Notes: a model not told the origin generated them from the sequence alone. A DNA stretch of 64,000 nt from Streptomyces sp. ITFR-16 (GCF_031844705.1 NZ_CP134609.1:2852001-2916000), one strand, 5' to 3'; shown: positions 26,783-38,215, numbered from the stretch's first letter. Program-made: numbers and translations.

Positions 26783-28165
26783 ATGGCCGGCAGCGGTACG
26801 GATTCCACCAGCGGCAGCACCGCCGGGCGGGCGGGGCTGCGGCGGACCCTGGGCTTCCGGGACCTGGTGGTCTACGGGCTGCTGTTCATCGCCCCGATGG
26901 CCCCCGTCGGCGTGTTCGGCACGCTGGACGCGAAGTCGGACGGCGCGGTCGCGCTGGTGTACATCGCGGCGACCGTCGTGATGGCCTTCACCGCCTTCAG
27001 TTACGCCCAGATGGTGCGGGTCGCCCCGCTGGCCGGTTCCGTCTTCGCGTACGCCCGCAAGGGGCTGGGCGAGGGGCCCGGGTTCATCGCCGGGTGGATG
27101 GCGATGCTCGACTACCTGCTCATCCCGGCCGTCGCCTATCTCTTCTCCGGCATCGCGATGAACTCCCTGGTGCCCGAGGTCTCGCGGTGGGTGTGGACGG
27201 CGCTGGCGGTGGTCCTGACGACCCTGCTCAACCTCTGGGGCGTACGGGCGGCGGCCCGGGTCGGCTTCGCGGTGCTCGCGATGGAGATCGTGGTGCTGCT
27301 GGTGTTCCTGGTGTCCGCGGTGGTGGTGCTCGTGCGCGACGGGGCGCAGCGCGGCTGGCTGACGCCGCTCACCGGGGACTCCGGGTTCTCCACGACGGCG
27401 GTGCTGGGGGCGGTGTCCGTGGCGGTGCTGTCGTATCTGGGCTTCGACGCCATCGCCTCCTTCGCCGAGGAGGTGACGGGCGGCTCGGAGAAGGTGGCGC
27501 GGGCCGTGCTGTTCTGCCTGGTGCTCGCGGGGGTGCTGTTCGTGGCGCAGTCCTATCTGGCCGCGCTGCTGGAGCCGATGACCTCGTCGGAGCTGACCGC
27601 CGATCCGGCGGCCCAGGGTTCGGCGTTCTACGACACGGTGGACGCGGCGGTCGGCACCTGGCTGCACGACCTGGTGGCGGTCAGCAAGGCGATCGGAGCG
27701 GCGTTCGCCGCGCTGGCCGGGCAGGCGGCCGCGGGACGGCTGCTGTTCGCCATGGCCCGGGAGCGCCGGCTGCCCGGACTGCTGTCGCGGGTCGACCCGC
27801 GCTCGGGCGTGCCGAGGATCGCCATCCTGATCGCCGCCGTCGTGACGCTGGTGGCGGCGGTGTGGGCGGCCCGGCGCGACGACGGGCTGGACCATCTGGT
27901 GTCGGTGGTGGACGTGGGCGCGCTGACGGCGTTCGTCCTGCTGCACGCCTCGGTGGTCGGCTGGTTCGTGGTGCGGCGGATGGAGGGTCCGCCGAGCTGG
28001 TGGCGGCATGTCGTGATGCCGGTCGTGGGGGCCGGGGTGCTGATCGCGGTGATCGTGGAGGCGACGGGCAGCGCCCAGGTGGTGGGCGCGTGCTGGCTGG
28101 CGGTGGGCCTGGTGGTGCTGGCGGTCCAGAGGGGGCACCGGGGGGTGGGTGAGGCGGGGTCCTGA
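26783..28165 (+). CDS. APC-family amino-acid permease
   Basis: 460 residues, integral membrane, about 12 helices. The N-terminal APC signature is present ([21 protein letters not shown]). Helix 3 carries [16 protein letters not shown], and helix 6 the [12 protein letters not shown] segment involved in substrate and ion coupling. Members exchange or import amino acids or ethanolamine; the substrate cannot be told. An ATG with a strong GGAGGG site starts it. It diverges from ispH across 83 bp. Confidence 0.9.
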   Translation: MAGSGTDSTSGSTAGRAGLRRTLGFRDLVVYGLLFIAPMAPVGVFGTLDAKSDGAVALVYIAATVVMAFTAFSYAQMVRVAPLAGSVFAYARKGLGEGPGFIAGWMAMLDYLLIPAVAYLFSGIAMNSLVPEVSRWVWTALAVVLTTLLNLWGVRAAARVGFAVLAMEIVVLLVFLVSAVVVLVRDGAQRGWLTPLTGDSGFSTTAVLGAVSVAVLSYLGFDAIASFAEEVTGGSEKVARAVLFCLVLAGVLFVAQSYLAALLEPMTSSELTADPAAQGSAFYDTVDAAVGTWLHDLVAVSKAIGAAFAALAGQAAAGRLLFAMARERRLPGLLSRVDPRSGVPRIAILIAAVVTLVAAVWAARRDDGLDHLVSVVDVGALTAFVLLHASVVGWFVVRRMEGPPSWWRHVVMPVVGAGVLIAVIVEATGSAQVVGACWLAVGLVVLAVQRGHRGVGEAGS

Positions 28166-28230
28166 GCCCGGAGGGCTTCCCCCGTCGCGGGGGCGGCGGG
28201 TTGTCCGTGGGGGCCGATACGCTCGCTCGC

Positions 28231-29442
28231 ATGGCTCTGAACACTTCCCCGGAAGCCCCGCTGCCCGTCGGTGACGTGTCGCGGCTCATCGGCGGCTGGA
28301 TCGACCGGCTCGGCTCGGTCTGGGTCGAGGGCCAGATCACCCAGCTGTCCCGGCGGCCGGGGGCCGGCGTGGTGTTCCTGACCCTGCGCGATCCCTCGCA
28401 CGACATCTCGGTGGGCGTGACCTGCTACCGGCAGGTCTTCGACCGGATCGCCGACGTGGTGACGGAGGGGGCGCGGGTCGTCGTCCTGGCGAAGCCCGAG
28501 TGGTACGCCCCGCGCGGCCAGCTCTCGCTGCGGGCCACGGAGATACGGCCGGTCGGCATCGGCGAGCTGCTGGTGCGGCTGGAGCAGCTGAAGAAGTCGC
28601 TGGCCTCGGAGGGCCTGTTCGCCCTCGACCGGAAGAAGCCGCTGCCCTTCCTGCCCCAGCTGATCGGACTGGTCTGCGGGCGGGCCTCGGCGGCCGAGCG
28701 CGATGTGCTGGAGAACGCACGCCGCCGCTGGCCCGCCGTCCGCTTCGAGGTGCGCAACACCGCCGTCCAGGGGGTGCACGCGGTGAACCAGGTCGTCCGG
28801 GCCGTCAAGGAGCTGGACGGCCTGCCGGACGTGGACGTGATCGTGGTGGCGCGCGGCGGCGGCAGCGTGGAGGACCTGCTGCCGTTCTCGGACGAGGAGC
28901 TGATCCGTACGGTGGCGGCGTGCCGCACCCCCGTGGTGTCGGCCATCGGCCACGAGCCGGACTCCCCGCTGCTCGACCTGGTCGCGGACGTCCGGGCGTC
29001 CACGCCGACGGACGCGGCGAAGAAGGTCGTACCGGACGTGGGCGAGGAGCTGGACCGGGTCCAGCAGCTCCGGGACCGCGCGCTGCGGACCGTACGGGGG
29101 CTGCTCGACCGGGAGGAGCGGGGGCTCGCCCATGCCCTGGCGCGGCCCTCGATGGAGCACCCGCAGCGGATGGTGGACGAGCGCGAGGCGGAGGTCGACG
29201 CGCTGATCGGGCGCGGCCGGCGGGTGCTGGGCCACCACCTGGACCGGGCGGACTCGGAGCTGGCCCACACCCTGGCCCGGGTGGTCGCGCTCTCCCCCGC
29301 CGCGACGCTGGAGCGGGGTTACGCGGTGCTCCAGCGGGCGGACGGGCATGTGGTCCGGGACCCGGCCGGCGCGGGCGCCGCGGGGGACGCGCTGCGGGCG
29401 CGGGTCTCGGGGGGCGAGTTCGTGGTGCGGGTCGCCGAGTGA
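28231..29442 (+). CDS. xseA: Exodeoxyribonuclease VII large subunit
   Basis: 403 residues. It has an N-terminal OB-fold (about 10-110: [26 protein letters not shown]) and a catalytic domain with [19 protein letters not shown], then [18 protein letters not shown] and [19 protein letters not shown], the family hallmarks. The coiled-coil region (230-350) and C-terminal [11 protein letters not shown] segment follow. With XseB it degrades single-stranded DNA from both ends in repair and recombination. The ATG at 28231 was chosen by homology. Confidence 0.96.
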   Translation: MALNTSPEAPLPVGDVSRLIGGWIDRLGSVWVEGQITQLSRRPGAGVVFLTLRDPSHDISVGVTCYRQVFDRIADVVTEGARVVVLAKPEWYAPRGQLSLRATEIRPVGIGELLVRLEQLKKSLASEGLFALDRKKPLPFLPQLIGLVCGRASAAERDVLENARRRWPAVRFEVRNTAVQGVHAVNQVVRAVKELDGLPDVDVIVVARGGGSVEDLLPFSDEELIRTVAACRTPVVSAIGHEPDSPLLDLVADVRASTPTDAAKKVVPDVGEELDRVQQLRDRALRTVRGLLDREERGLAHALARPSMEHPQRMVDEREAEVDALIGRGRRVLGHHLDRADSELAHTLARVVALSPAATLERGYAVLQRADGHVVRDPAGAGAAGDALRARVSGGEFVVRVAE

Positions 29443-29527
29443 GCAGCAGGCCGGGGGCGGCGGACGGGCCCCCGGAGCCCGGCCGGGGCCGGGACCGACG
29501 GACAAGCCGACACATAGGGTGGAACGC

Positions 29528-29782
29528 ATGACGGACGACGGGACGACGACGGCTGCGGCGACGGGCACGCTCGGGTACGAGCAGGCGCGCGACGAGCTGA
29601 TCGAGGTGGTGCGCCGGCTGGAGGCCGGCGGGACCTCGCTGGAGGACTCCCTCGCGCTGTGGGAGCGGGGCGAGGAGCTGGCGAAGGTGTGCCGGCACTG
29701 GCTGGAAGGTGCGCGCGCCCGGCTGGACGCGGCACTGGCGGGCCCGGACGACGACGAGGACGGGGCGGCGGACGCGGGCTGA
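29528..29782 (+). CDS. xseB: Exodeoxyribonuclease VII small subunit
   Basis: 84 residues. The core is YEQARDELIEVVRRLEAGGTSLEDSLALWERGEEL, the helical hairpin that packs on the XseA coiled coil, followed by an acidic tail (PDDDEDGAADAG). It lies 85 nt downstream of xseA, same strand, forming the exonuclease VII operon. Length and motif are typical. Confidence 0.95.
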   Translation: MTDDGTTTAAATGTLGYEQARDELIEVVRRLEAGGTSLEDSLALWERGEELAKVCRHWLEGARARLDAALAGPDDDEDGAADAG

Positions 29783-29916
29783 CGTGTGGGCGGCCCGCCC
29801 GGGCCGTCCCGTATGCGCGGGAGACCCCCGCGGGCGCACGACGCACACGCACGGCCCCTCTCTCAAGACCCCCACGCCGTGGAGTTCTGTGGAGTGGGTC
29901 ACTCCGCTTCCGTTTT

Positions 29917-29930
29917 AGTTGAAAGTTAAC
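29917..29930 (+). promoter_or_regulatory. Possible operator or promoter upstream of the nitroreductase
   Basis: AGTTGAAAGTTAAC stands out as an AT-rich island in very GC-rich DNA, about 90 bp before the nitroreductase start. It is a partial inverted repeat (GTT-x6-AAC) and could be a MarR-type operator or part of the promoter. This is a pattern observation only. Confidence 0.3.
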
Positions 29931-30019
29931 CTACCTCTCCCGTACCGTGATCGTCGTGGCCCGGCCCCCCGCGGCCGTCGCCCGCTCCCCCCGTGTACGT
30001 CCGGAAGGTAATACGCACG

Positions 30020-30610
30020 ATGTCCCTCGTTCTTGACCCCGCCGCCCAGGACCTCCTCTTCCGTGAGGCCCGCACCGCCAACACCTTCACCGACGAGCCG
30101 GTGACCGAGGAGCAGGTCCAGGCGATCTACGACCTGGTCAAGTTCGGGCCGACCGCCTTCAACCAGTCGCCGCTGCGCGTCGTCCTGGTCCGCTCGGAGG
30201 AGGCCCGCGCCCGCCTCGTCCCGCACATGGCCGAGGGCAACCAGCCCAAGACCGCGACCGCCCCGCTGGTCGCGATCCTGGCCACGGACAACGAGTTCCA
30301 CGAGGAGCTCCCGGCCCTGCTGCCGCACTTCCCGCAGGCCAAGGACATGTTCTTCTCGGAGCGCCCGGTCCGTGAGTCGGCCGCCGCGCTCAACGGCGCC
30401 CTCCAGGCCGCCTACTTCATCATCGGCGTCCGCGCCGCCGGCCTGGCCGCCGGCCCGATGACCGGCTACGACGCCGCGGGCATCGAGAAGGAGTTCCTGG
30501 ACGGCGACCACAACGTGCTGATGGTCGTCAACATCGGCAAGCCGGGCGAGGACGCCTGGTTCCCGCGCTCGCCGCGCCTGTCGTTCGACGAGGTCGTCAA
30601 GACCGTCTGA
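30020..30610 (+). CDS. Nitroreductase-family oxidoreductase (RutE/HadB-like)
   Basis: 196 residues, FMN-dependent nitroreductase fold. It shows DLLFREARTANTFTDEPVTEE, the FMN-binding KFGPTAFNQSPLRV segment, the NGALQAAYFIIGVRAAGL helix, GPMTGYD, and the C-terminal FPRSPRLSFDEVV. This subgroup includes the malonic semialdehyde reductase RutE, but no other pyrimidine-catabolism gene is nearby, so the substrate stays open. The ATG at 30020 fits homology. It is monocistronic with a strong terminator downstream. Confidence 0.85.
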   Translation: MSLVLDPAAQDLLFREARTANTFTDEPVTEEQVQAIYDLVKFGPTAFNQSPLRVVLVRSEEARARLVPHMAEGNQPKTATAPLVAILATDNEFHEELPALLPHFPQAKDMFFSERPVRESAAALNGALQAAYFIIGVRAAGLAAGPMTGYDAAGIEKEFLDGDHNVLMVVNIGKPGEDAWFPRSPRLSFDEVVKTV

Positions 30611-30645
30611 GCACCGCCGCCGCCCCCGGGGCGGACGGACACATA

Positions 30646-30689
30646 CACGGGGAAGGCCCCGGAGCACCTGCTCCGGGGCCTTCCCCGTG
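30646..30689. terminator. 21-bp perfect hairpin, bidirectional
   Basis: CACGGGGAAGGCCCCGGAGC begins the left arm (30646-30666), and the right arm 30669-30689 is its exact complement. It lies between convergent genes and is very stable, so it should terminate in both directions. Confidence 0.85.
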
Positions 30690-30706
30690 CCGCACGACCG
30701 CCGGCG

Positions 30707-31225
30707 TCAGGACGTCCTGAGCGCCGCCGCCATCTCCGCGAGCCGCGCCGTCGACGCGGACCCGGTCACGACCGTGGTGGCGCCCTTGTCCTCGCGCACC
30801 AGGGCGTCGTACTTCGGGCCCTCCCAGTGGTGCCAGGTCTCGCCCGCCACCTGCTGGGTGCGGCCGGTGTCCTTCGCCTTCTGGCTGACCTCGGTGACGT
30901 ACTTCCCCGCCGGGGCCGTGGACTGCTCGACCGCGACGTACTTGCCGTCCGGGTCGAGGAAGCCCAGGTGCCAGCTGTCGCCCGCCGCACCGTCGTACCG
31001 GACCGACGTCGGCTTCCAGTCCTGCCCCAGACCGCCGGGGGCCGCCACCGGATACGGGGCCGCGCGCCGCGCGGTCAGGAGCTCGACGCGGTAGTCGACG
31101 GCCTTGACCGGGTCGGCCTTGTCGTCGTGCGGAATGAAGAGGTAGACGACGAACGCCACAGCGGCGATCACCGCCAACGACAGGAACATGTCCCGCACGG
31201 TCTGCTTGCCTCGCTTGCTTGCCAC
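30707..31225 (-). CDS. DUF4245 membrane-anchored protein
   Basis: 172 residues. One transmembrane helix near the N-terminus ([19 protein letters not shown], about 13-31) anchors an extracytoplasmic domain with DUF4245 motifs: [15 protein letters not shown], a [10 protein letters not shown] segment and [14 protein letters not shown]. The function is unknown, but it is a conserved actinobacterial neighbour of glpX. It is divergent from glpX across about 165 bp. Confidence 0.88.
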   Translation of the reverse strand: MASKRGKQTVRDMFLSLAVIAAVAFVVYLFIPHDDKADPVKAVDYRVELLTARRAAPYPVAAPGGLGQDWKPTSVRYDGAAGDSWHLGFLDPDGKYVAVEQSTAPAGKYVTEVSQKAKDTGRTQQVAGETWHHWEGPKYDALVREDKGATTVVTGSASTARLAEMAAALRTS

Positions 31226-31391
31226 GGGTCCATCGTCGCATCAGGCCGCACGGCACCGAACCGGGGGCGGCGAACCGGCCGCACCGGCCGGACGGCCGCT
31301 CATCCGTGACCCGGTCTGCTCATTTTATCGGCGTGGCGATAGAGTCACATCACCCTCATCCGGTCGTCGTCGTACAGAAAGGTGCGCTCCG

Positions 31392-32423
31392 ATGTCCGAG
31401 CATCATCTGCCGTCCCAGCTGGAGGTCTCCCCGGAGGCTCCCGACCGCAACCTCGCCCTGGAGCTCGTCCGGGTCACCGAGGCCGCCGCCATGGCCGCCG
31501 GGCGCTGGGTCGGCCGCGGGGACAAGATCGGCGCCGACGGCGCCGCCGTGAAGGCCATGCGGACCCTCGTCTCCACCGTGTCGATGAACGGCATCGTCGT
31601 CATCGGTGAGGGCGAGAAGGACGAGGCCCCCATGCTGTTCAACGGCGAGCGCGTCGGTGACGGCACCGGGCCGGAGGTCGACATCGCCGTCGACCCCATC
31701 GACGGCACGACCCTGAACGCCAAGGGCATGCCGAACGCCATCGCCGTGCTGGCCGCCGCCGACCGGGGCACGATGTTCGACCCGTCCGCGGTCTTCTACA
31801 TGGACAAGCTCGTCACCGGCCCCGAGGCCGCCGACTTCGTCGACATCAACGCCCCCGTCTCGGTGAACATCCGGCGCGTCGCCAAGGCGAAGAACTCCAC
31901 GCCCGAGGACGTCACCGTCGTCATCCTCGACCGCCCCCGCCACGACGGCATCGTCAAGGAGATCCGGGAGACGGGCGCCCGGATCAAGTTCATCTCCGAC
32001 GGCGACGTCGCGGGCTCGATCATGGCCGCGCGCGAGGGGACCGGCGTCGACCTGCTCATGGGGATCGGCGGCACGCCCGAGGGCATCATCTCGGCCTGCG
32101 CCATAAAGTGCCTCGGCGGTGTCATCCAGGGCAAGCTCTGGCCGAAGGACGAGGCCGAGCGGCAGCGCGCGCTGGACGCCGGGCACGACCTGGACCGGGT
32201 GCTGTCCACGGACGACCTGGTCAGCGGGGACAACGTGTTCTTCGTGGCGACCGGCATCACGGACGGCGAGCTGATGCGCGGGGTGCGCTACCGCGCGGAG
32301 ACGGCGACCACCGAGTCGATCGTCATGCGGTCCAAGTCCGGCACCATCCGGAAGATCGACTCCACCCACCGGCTGTCGAAGCTGCGCGCCTACAGCGCCA
32401 TCGACTTCGACCGCGCGAAGTAG
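31392..32423 (+). CDS. glpX: Class II fructose-1,6-bisphosphatase
   Basis: 343 residues. It removes the 1-phosphate from fructose-1,6-bisphosphate in gluconeogenesis, the main such enzyme in actinobacteria. Metal and substrate motifs visible are [57 protein letters not shown] and [18 protein letters not shown]. The ATG at 31392 gives a family-typical N-terminus. It ends before a 17-bp hairpin shared with the convergent WhiB-like gene. Confidence 0.96.
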   Translation: MSEHHLPSQLEVSPEAPDRNLALELVRVTEAAAMAAGRWVGRGDKIGADGAAVKAMRTLVSTVSMNGIVVIGEGEKDEAPMLFNGERVGDGTGPEVDIAVDPIDGTTLNAKGMPNAIAVLAAADRGTMFDPSAVFYMDKLVTGPEAADFVDINAPVSVNIRRVAKAKNSTPEDVTVVILDRPRHDGIVKEIRETGARIKFISDGDVAGSIMAAREGTGVDLLMGIGGTPEGIISACAIKCLGGVIQGKLWPKDEAERQRALDAGHDLDRVLSTDDLVSGDNVFFVATGITDGELMRGVRYRAETATTESIVMRSKSGTIRKIDSTHRLSKLRAYSAIDFDRAK

Positions 32424-32472
32424 CCGCGACGCAGCCGCACCGCAGACCGGAGCGGCGGACCCGCCCGATCCG

Positions 32473-32516
32473 CGCGAAGAGGCGCCCCCCATGTGCGGTG
32501 GGGGCGCCTCTTCGCG
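32473..32516. terminator. Bidirectional 17-bp hairpin
   Basis: CGCGAAGAGGCGCCCCC (32473-32489) pairs exactly with 32500-32516, with a 10-nt loop. It is placed between the convergent glpX and WhiB-like genes. Confidence 0.85.
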
Positions 32517-32530
32517 GGTCCGGATCCGGC

Positions 32531-32902
32531 TCAGCCGGCCGCGGCGACGCGGTCGGTGGCGCCGGAGGCCTTGAGCTCCGCCTCGCGGCGCCTGCGGCGG
32601 GCGAGCGCCACACGGCGTTCGGCGGCGGTGAGGCCGCCCCACACGCCGTAGGGCTCGGGCTGCATGAGGGCGTGTTCCCGGCACTCGACCATGACCGGAC
32701 AGCGCGCGCAGACCCGCTTCGCGGACTCCTCGCGCGAGAGCCGGGCAGCTGTCGGCTCCTTCGACGGGGCGAAGAACAGCCCGGCTTCGTCCCGGCGGCA
32801 CACCGCCTCCGAGTGCCAGGGGCCTGCCTGGTCCTCCCGAGCGGGGGTCCGCTGGGGAGGAACGGCGGCGACCTGCAGGGGCTGATGCGGCAGTTGCAGC
32901 AC
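32531..32902 (-). CDS. WhiB-like Fe-S transcription factor
   Basis: 123 residues. The four cluster cysteines are Cys35, Cys65, Cys68 and Cys74 (C-x29-C-x2-C-x5-C), the WhiB spacing. The G[V/I]WGG turn is at 86-90, followed by a basic DNA-binding tail (RRVALARRRRREAELK). Wbl proteins bind a 4Fe-4S cluster sensitive to NO and O2 and usually act with sigma-A-type factors. The position beside glpX corresponds, from memory of S. coelicolor gene order, to wblI; that equivalence is not proven here. Confidence 0.93.
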   Translation of the reverse strand: MLQLPHQPLQVAAVPPQRTPAREDQAGPWHSEAVCRRDEAGLFFAPSKEPTAARLSREESAKRVCARCPVMVECREHALMQPEPYGVWGGLTAAERRVALARRRRREAELKASGATDRVAAAG

Positions 32903-33093
32903 GGTCCACTCCTGACGACGGCTTCGCGAGCGAGAAGAGACGATGCAGCACTCCCTACCCGCTGTGCGCGCGCCTATGCACTGAGTGGTACTCAGGTCCG
33001 GAGTGCGGAATTACGGTCGAGCCCCTTTTCGGCCTCACCGGGCACCCCGTGCCGTACTCCTCTTCCGCACTCCGTCGCGGCCCCGCGCGGCCG

Positions 33094-33762
33094 TCAGTGG
33101 CCGAGATGTTTGCGCAGCCGGTCCTGGAGATCGGCAATGAACTTGCCGCGCTTGGGCTTTGCCTCGACGCTTCCGAACACCGAATATCCGTTGACGACGA
33201 CCACCGGGGCCTCGGGATCGGCGGATTCCAGGGTGACGACTTCGAAATTGCCGAAAATGCCCGTTCCGCTGCCGCGCAGCGAGATGTTCTCGGGAACCCG
33301 GATCTCGACGCTGCCGAAGACGGAGGTCGCGTTGATCACGGTGAGCCGCTGGCCGAAAAGCGCCTCGGTCAGGTCGATTTCCACACTGCCGAACAGTGAG
33401 AACGCGTTCGTGCGCCCGCCGACCCGCCAGCGCCCCTTGCGGGTGGAACTGCTGAAGATCGCCACCAGGTTGTCGGCGGGGCCGGACGTCTCGGCGGGGG
33501 TGTGCGCGTACGGGGCACCGACGGCCGGCCGTGTGCTGCCGCCCGGCGCCGGCAGGTCCCGTACCAGCGGTTCGAGTTCGCCGACGGTCTTGGCGCGGTA
33601 GACGGAATCGACCCGCTCCGCGTGCTCGTCGGCGGTGAGCCGGCCCTCGGCCATCGCTTCCCGCAGGATGTCCGCGATCCGGTCGCGGTCCGCGTCGGAG
33701 GCGCGGATGCCGTCGGGTTCCGCCGCTGCGGTGGGCTGCTGGGGGTGCTTTTCGAGGTCCAC
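33094..33762 (-). CDS. DUF1707 protein with LiaF-like C-terminal domain
   Basis: 222 residues. Residues about 17-70 are a DUF1707 SHOCT-like domain (IRASDADRDRIADILREAMA, GRLTADEHAERVD). The C-terminal half (about 100-200) is a LiaF/DUF2154-type β-helix with repeated SLFGSVEIDL, SVFGSVEIRV, GIFGNFEVV and YSVFGSVEAK units. No transmembrane helix is apparent. Such proteins are linked to envelope stress sensing, but the role of this one is unknown. It lies divergent from fumarase with a palindrome in between. Confidence 0.85.
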   Translation of the reverse strand: MDLEKHPQQPTAAAEPDGIRASDADRDRIADILREAMAEGRLTADEHAERVDSVYRAKTVGELEPLVRDLPAPGGSTRPAVGAPYAHTPAETSGPADNLVAIFSSSTRKGRWRVGGRTNAFSLFGSVEIDLTEALFGQRLTVINATSVFGSVEIRVPENISLRGSGTGIFGNFEVVTLESADPEAPVVVVNGYSVFGSVEAKPKRGKFIADLQDRLRKHLGH

Positions 33763-33780
33763 CGGCCCAGCGTACCCAAA

Positions 33781-33794
33781 CGCGATAGATCGCG
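33781..33794. promoter_or_regulatory. Palindrome upstream of the DUF1707 gene
   Basis: CGCGATAGATCGCG is a dyad with six-base arms (CGCGAT and ATCGCG) separated by AG. It sits 19 bp before the DUF1707 start codon, close to where an operator would block its promoter. The binding protein is unknown. Confidence 0.45.
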
Positions 33795-33945
33795 ACTAGG
33801 GGGCGGCGGCGCGCGGCGGGGCTCCGGGGCGCGAGAACCGGGTGAGCCTTACCTCACAGGGTCGGCGCCGGTGCGGGGTCCTACCCTGGTGGGTGCGCTG
33901 CCCAAGGGTGGTCAGCCGCTGTCTGCCGAGTGAGGAATGGCCGTA

Positions 33946-35613
<1,668 letters not shown>

Positions 35614-35620
35614 CCCGTCC

Positions 35621-35663
35621 CGGCTGAACCCCGGCCGGGCGTCCTCCGGCCGGGGTTCAGCCG
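35621..35663. terminator. Bidirectional hairpin, fumarase/LuxR
   Basis: An 18-bp perfect stem: CGGCTGAACCCCGGCCGG (35621-35638) with 35646-35663 and a 7-nt loop. The right arm covers the stop codon of the convergent LuxR gene. Confidence 0.85.
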
Positions 35664-36673
35664 TCGAGCAGCCCCGACGTCGCGACGAGATAGCCCAGTT
35701 GGGCGCGGCTGGTGCTGCCCAGCTGCTCGGAGACCTTGCGCATGTGCTCGGCGACGCTGCGCCGGCTCATCCCGATCCGCCGGGCGATCGAGGCGTCCGT
35801 CTCACCGTTGACCACCGCCTGCAGAATGGCGCGTTGCAGGTCGGAGGTGACGACGGGGGTGCGCAGCGGCGCCCGTTCGGGCCGGACCGGCACCGCGCGG
35901 GCCCAGGCCTCGTCGAAGCCGCGGGCCAGGAAGCGCACCAGCGCCGGGTGCTGGACGAGCAGCGCCTGGTGCGGCTCGTCGGAGAAGGGCACGAAGGCGA
36001 GGTCGAGGTCGACGACGATCACCCGGTCGGTCACCTCGGCGAGCGTCCTGATCTCGGCCCCGGCCGCGGTGACCTGCTCGATGTAGGAGAGCGTGGTGCG
36101 GTCCGAGCGGACGGTGTGCTGATAGACGGTCCGCTGGCGGATGCCGCGCCGCAGGTTGCCCAGGTCCCGGGTCAGCGCCTCCCGGAGCACCCCGGCCGGG
36201 CGGCTGCCGCCGGGCTGGGCGGTGCGGATCTGCTCCCGGCAGCCGGCCACCCCGGCCTCCAGCGCCTTGCTGATGACGGCCTCCCCGGAGAGCCGGGTGA
36301 GCGCGGGCTGTTCCTGCCGGTGCACGTCGGCGTACAGCGCCTCGAAGGCGGCGAGGGTGGTGCGGGTGGCGCGCAGGGTGCGGCGCCGTTCGAGTATCGC
36401 CTCCTGGAGCGGGGCGAGCGCGGCGTAGGAGGCCGTCTCCGGCGGGACGGGGACCATGAAGCCCGGTGAGTCGCGGTCGGTCACCATCAGATGGAGGGCC
36501 CGCAGACAGCCGGCCACCTCCTCGCGCGGGAGGCCCCCCGCGACCAGCGCACGCCGGTAGGAGGCGAGCGCCGTCCTGCACGGCTGGTCCGGCGGGCGGT
36601 CTCCCCCCTCTTGGCCGTTCGACGACGATTCGCGGCAATCACAGGGCGGTGGGCTGGAATGATCGTCCTTCAC
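35657..36673 (-). CDS. LuxR-type regulator
   Basis: 338 residues. The C-terminal LuxR helix-turn-helix is clear (about 275-335: DLQRAILQAVVNGETDASIA, RRIGMSRRSVAEHMRKV). The N-terminal two thirds hold helical repeats and then a phospholipase-D-like sensor segment (AAGAEIRTLAEVTDRVIVVD, FVPFSDEPHQALLVQ) as in other Streptomyces regulators tied to secondary metabolism. It starts at a GTG (36673). A divergent MFS exporter begins 71 bp away and the gap contains a perfect inverted repeat, so the exporter is the likely target. Confidence 0.88.
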   Translation of the reverse strand: MKDDHSSPPPCDCRESSSNGQEGGDRPPDQPCRTALASYRRALVAGGLPREEVAGCLRALHLMVTDRDSPGFMVPVPPETASYAALAPLQEAILERRRTLRATRTTLAAFEALYADVHRQEQPALTRLSGEAVISKALEAGVAGCREQIRTAQPGGSRPAGVLREALTRDLGNLRRGIRQRTVYQHTVRSDRTTLSYIEQVTAAGAEIRTLAEVTDRVIVVDLDLAFVPFSDEPHQALLVQHPALVRFLARGFDEAWARAVPVRPERAPLRTPVVTSDLQRAILQAVVNGETDASIARRIGMSRRSVAEHMRKVSEQLGSTSRAQLGYLVATSGLLDG

Positions 36674-36675
36674 AA

Positions 36676-36700
36676 GTATGCAGATTACCTTTGTGCATAC
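36676..36700. promoter_or_regulatory. Perfect inverted repeat between LuxR and MFS genes
   Basis: GTATGCA (36676-36682) and TGCATAC (36694-36700), separated by 11 bp, are exactly complementary and lie in the only AT-rich patch of the 71-bp divergent gap. It is a probable operator for the LuxR regulator controlling itself and the exporter. It starts 2 bp from the LuxR start codon, so binding would occlude that promoter or ribosome site. Confidence 0.6.
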
Positions 36701-36744
36701 GGGAGGACGGCGGAGAGTTCGGGTATCCCGGCGACCATGAACAG

Positions 36745-38034
36745 GTGACTCACGGCACCGACCACTCCCTCGGGCGGCCGCCCGGCGAATCGGCCGACTC
36801 CCCCCGCGGGGAGCGGTATTACCGATTCCTGGTGGCCGGCTACGCCGTCTCTTCGTACGGCACGTTCCTGAATATGGTGGCGCTCAATCTGTTCGTCTAC
36901 GAAACGACGGGCCGGGCGCTGGCGATGGGGCTGTTCATGGCCGTCCGGCTGGGATCCGGATTTGTCGCCGGGCTGGGCGCGGGCGGTCTGCTCGCCCGGT
37001 TCTCGGCAAAGAGCGTGATGCTGTGGACGAATATCGCGCAGGCCGCCGTGATGCTGCTGCTGGTTTTCGCGCCGGCCGGGCTGCGCACGGCCTCGCTGGT
37101 CGCCGTGTCCGTGGTGGTCGGCTCCTGCGGGACGCTGTTCATGGTGGCGCTGCGCAGCTCGATCCCGGAGATGGTGGGTGAGGAGCGGCGCTCCTGGGCC
37201 AACTCGCTGTCCATCACCGGCCGTTCGCTGGCCATGGTCGCCGGTTTCGCGTCGGCGGGTGTCGTCGTCTCGCTGGTCGGGTACACCGCCGCGTTCGTGG
37301 TGGACCTGGGCACCTTCGCCGCCTGCGCGGTGACGGTGGCCCTGCTGCCGATCGCGGGCGGCGGAAAGGGGCGGGCCGACGAGGAGGCGCGCGGCGGGAC
37401 GGAGAGGGCGCGGCGGCGGATGCCGGTCGCGTTCGTCGCGCTGGCCGCTGTCCCCGGGCTCGCGCTGATGGTGGTGCTGCGCGGGGTGGACGCGCTCGGC
37501 TCCTCCTCGCACAACGCGGCGCTGCCGGTCCACTCCAGCGAGCTGGACGCCGCGCGGCCCGCCGTGTTCGTCAGCGCCTTCTGGTGTCTGTGGGCGCTCG
37601 GCAACATCGCGGCGCAACAGGTGATCCAGCGGTACGGGCGGCGCACGGGCCGGTCCGTCGGGGCGCGCGGCTTCGGGTACGGCACCTGTGTCATGTCCGG
37701 GGCCTTCATCCTGGCGTTCGCGGGCTTCCCGCTGGTGGCCACCGCCGTGATCGCCCTGGTCGCCGGGGCCGCCGACGGGCTCACCGAGGTCGCGTACACC
37801 TCGCATCTGCAGACCCTGCCGGCCGGGCCGCGGGCCCATGCCTTCGGACTGTCGGCGACGGTGGAGAACCTCGGCTTCGGCGCCGGGATGATCCTCGTCG
37901 CGGCGGCGCTCGACCACTACAGCCCGTTGACGGTCGTCGGCTGGTCGCACGGTGCGGCCCTGGTGGTCGCCGCCGTCTTCCTGGTCCGGACGGCGGCGCC
38001 GCGCCGGGCGCGGCCGACGCCCCCGCCGCCGTGA
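36745..38034 (+). CDS. MFS transporter
   Basis: 429 residues with about 11-12 hydrophobic helices and a large basic central loop (GKGRADEEARGGTERARRR, about 210-230). It has the layout of MFS_3-type exporters of the MacA/enterobactin exporter class: a first-helix motif SYGTFLNMVALNLFVYE and an A-motif-like loop GGLLARFSAKSVML. It probably exports a small molecule. A GTG at 36745 was chosen. It is divergent from the LuxR regulator, the usual arrangement of a regulator with its pump. Confidence 0.85.
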   Translation: MTHGTDHSLGRPPGESADSPRGERYYRFLVAGYAVSSYGTFLNMVALNLFVYETTGRALAMGLFMAVRLGSGFVAGLGAGGLLARFSAKSVMLWTNIAQAAVMLLLVFAPAGLRTASLVAVSVVVGSCGTLFMVALRSSIPEMVGEERRSWANSLSITGRSLAMVAGFASAGVVVSLVGYTAAFVVDLGTFAACAVTVALLPIAGGGKGRADEEARGGTERARRRMPVAFVALAAVPGLALMVVLRGVDALGSSSHNAALPVHSSELDAARPAVFVSAFWCLWALGNIAAQQVIQRYGRRTGRSVGARGFGYGTCVMSGAFILAFAGFPLVATAVIALVAGAADGLTEVAYTSHLQTLPAGPRAHAFGLSATVENLGFGAGMILVAAALDHYSPLTVVGWSHGAALVVAAVFLVRTAAPRRARPTPPPP

Positions 38035-38215
38035 CGGGCCGGGGCCGGGCATTCCGCGTACGACGGAATCCAGCCATTCTCGCGCAGCCGCCGTTCCCGG
38101 GCGCACCCGTCGCACCCCCCGGCCACGTCGTACCGGTCGACCCCCGTCGTACCCGCCGTCCGATCCCGTACGGCAGCCCACCCTCACCGTTCCACTCCGG
38201 AAAGGCGGACACCGC

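Noticed and set aside
31356..32951. A 531-codon minus-strand frame opposite glpX and across the WhiB-like gene
   Set aside because: It contradicts two well-supported genes and shows no recognisable domain.
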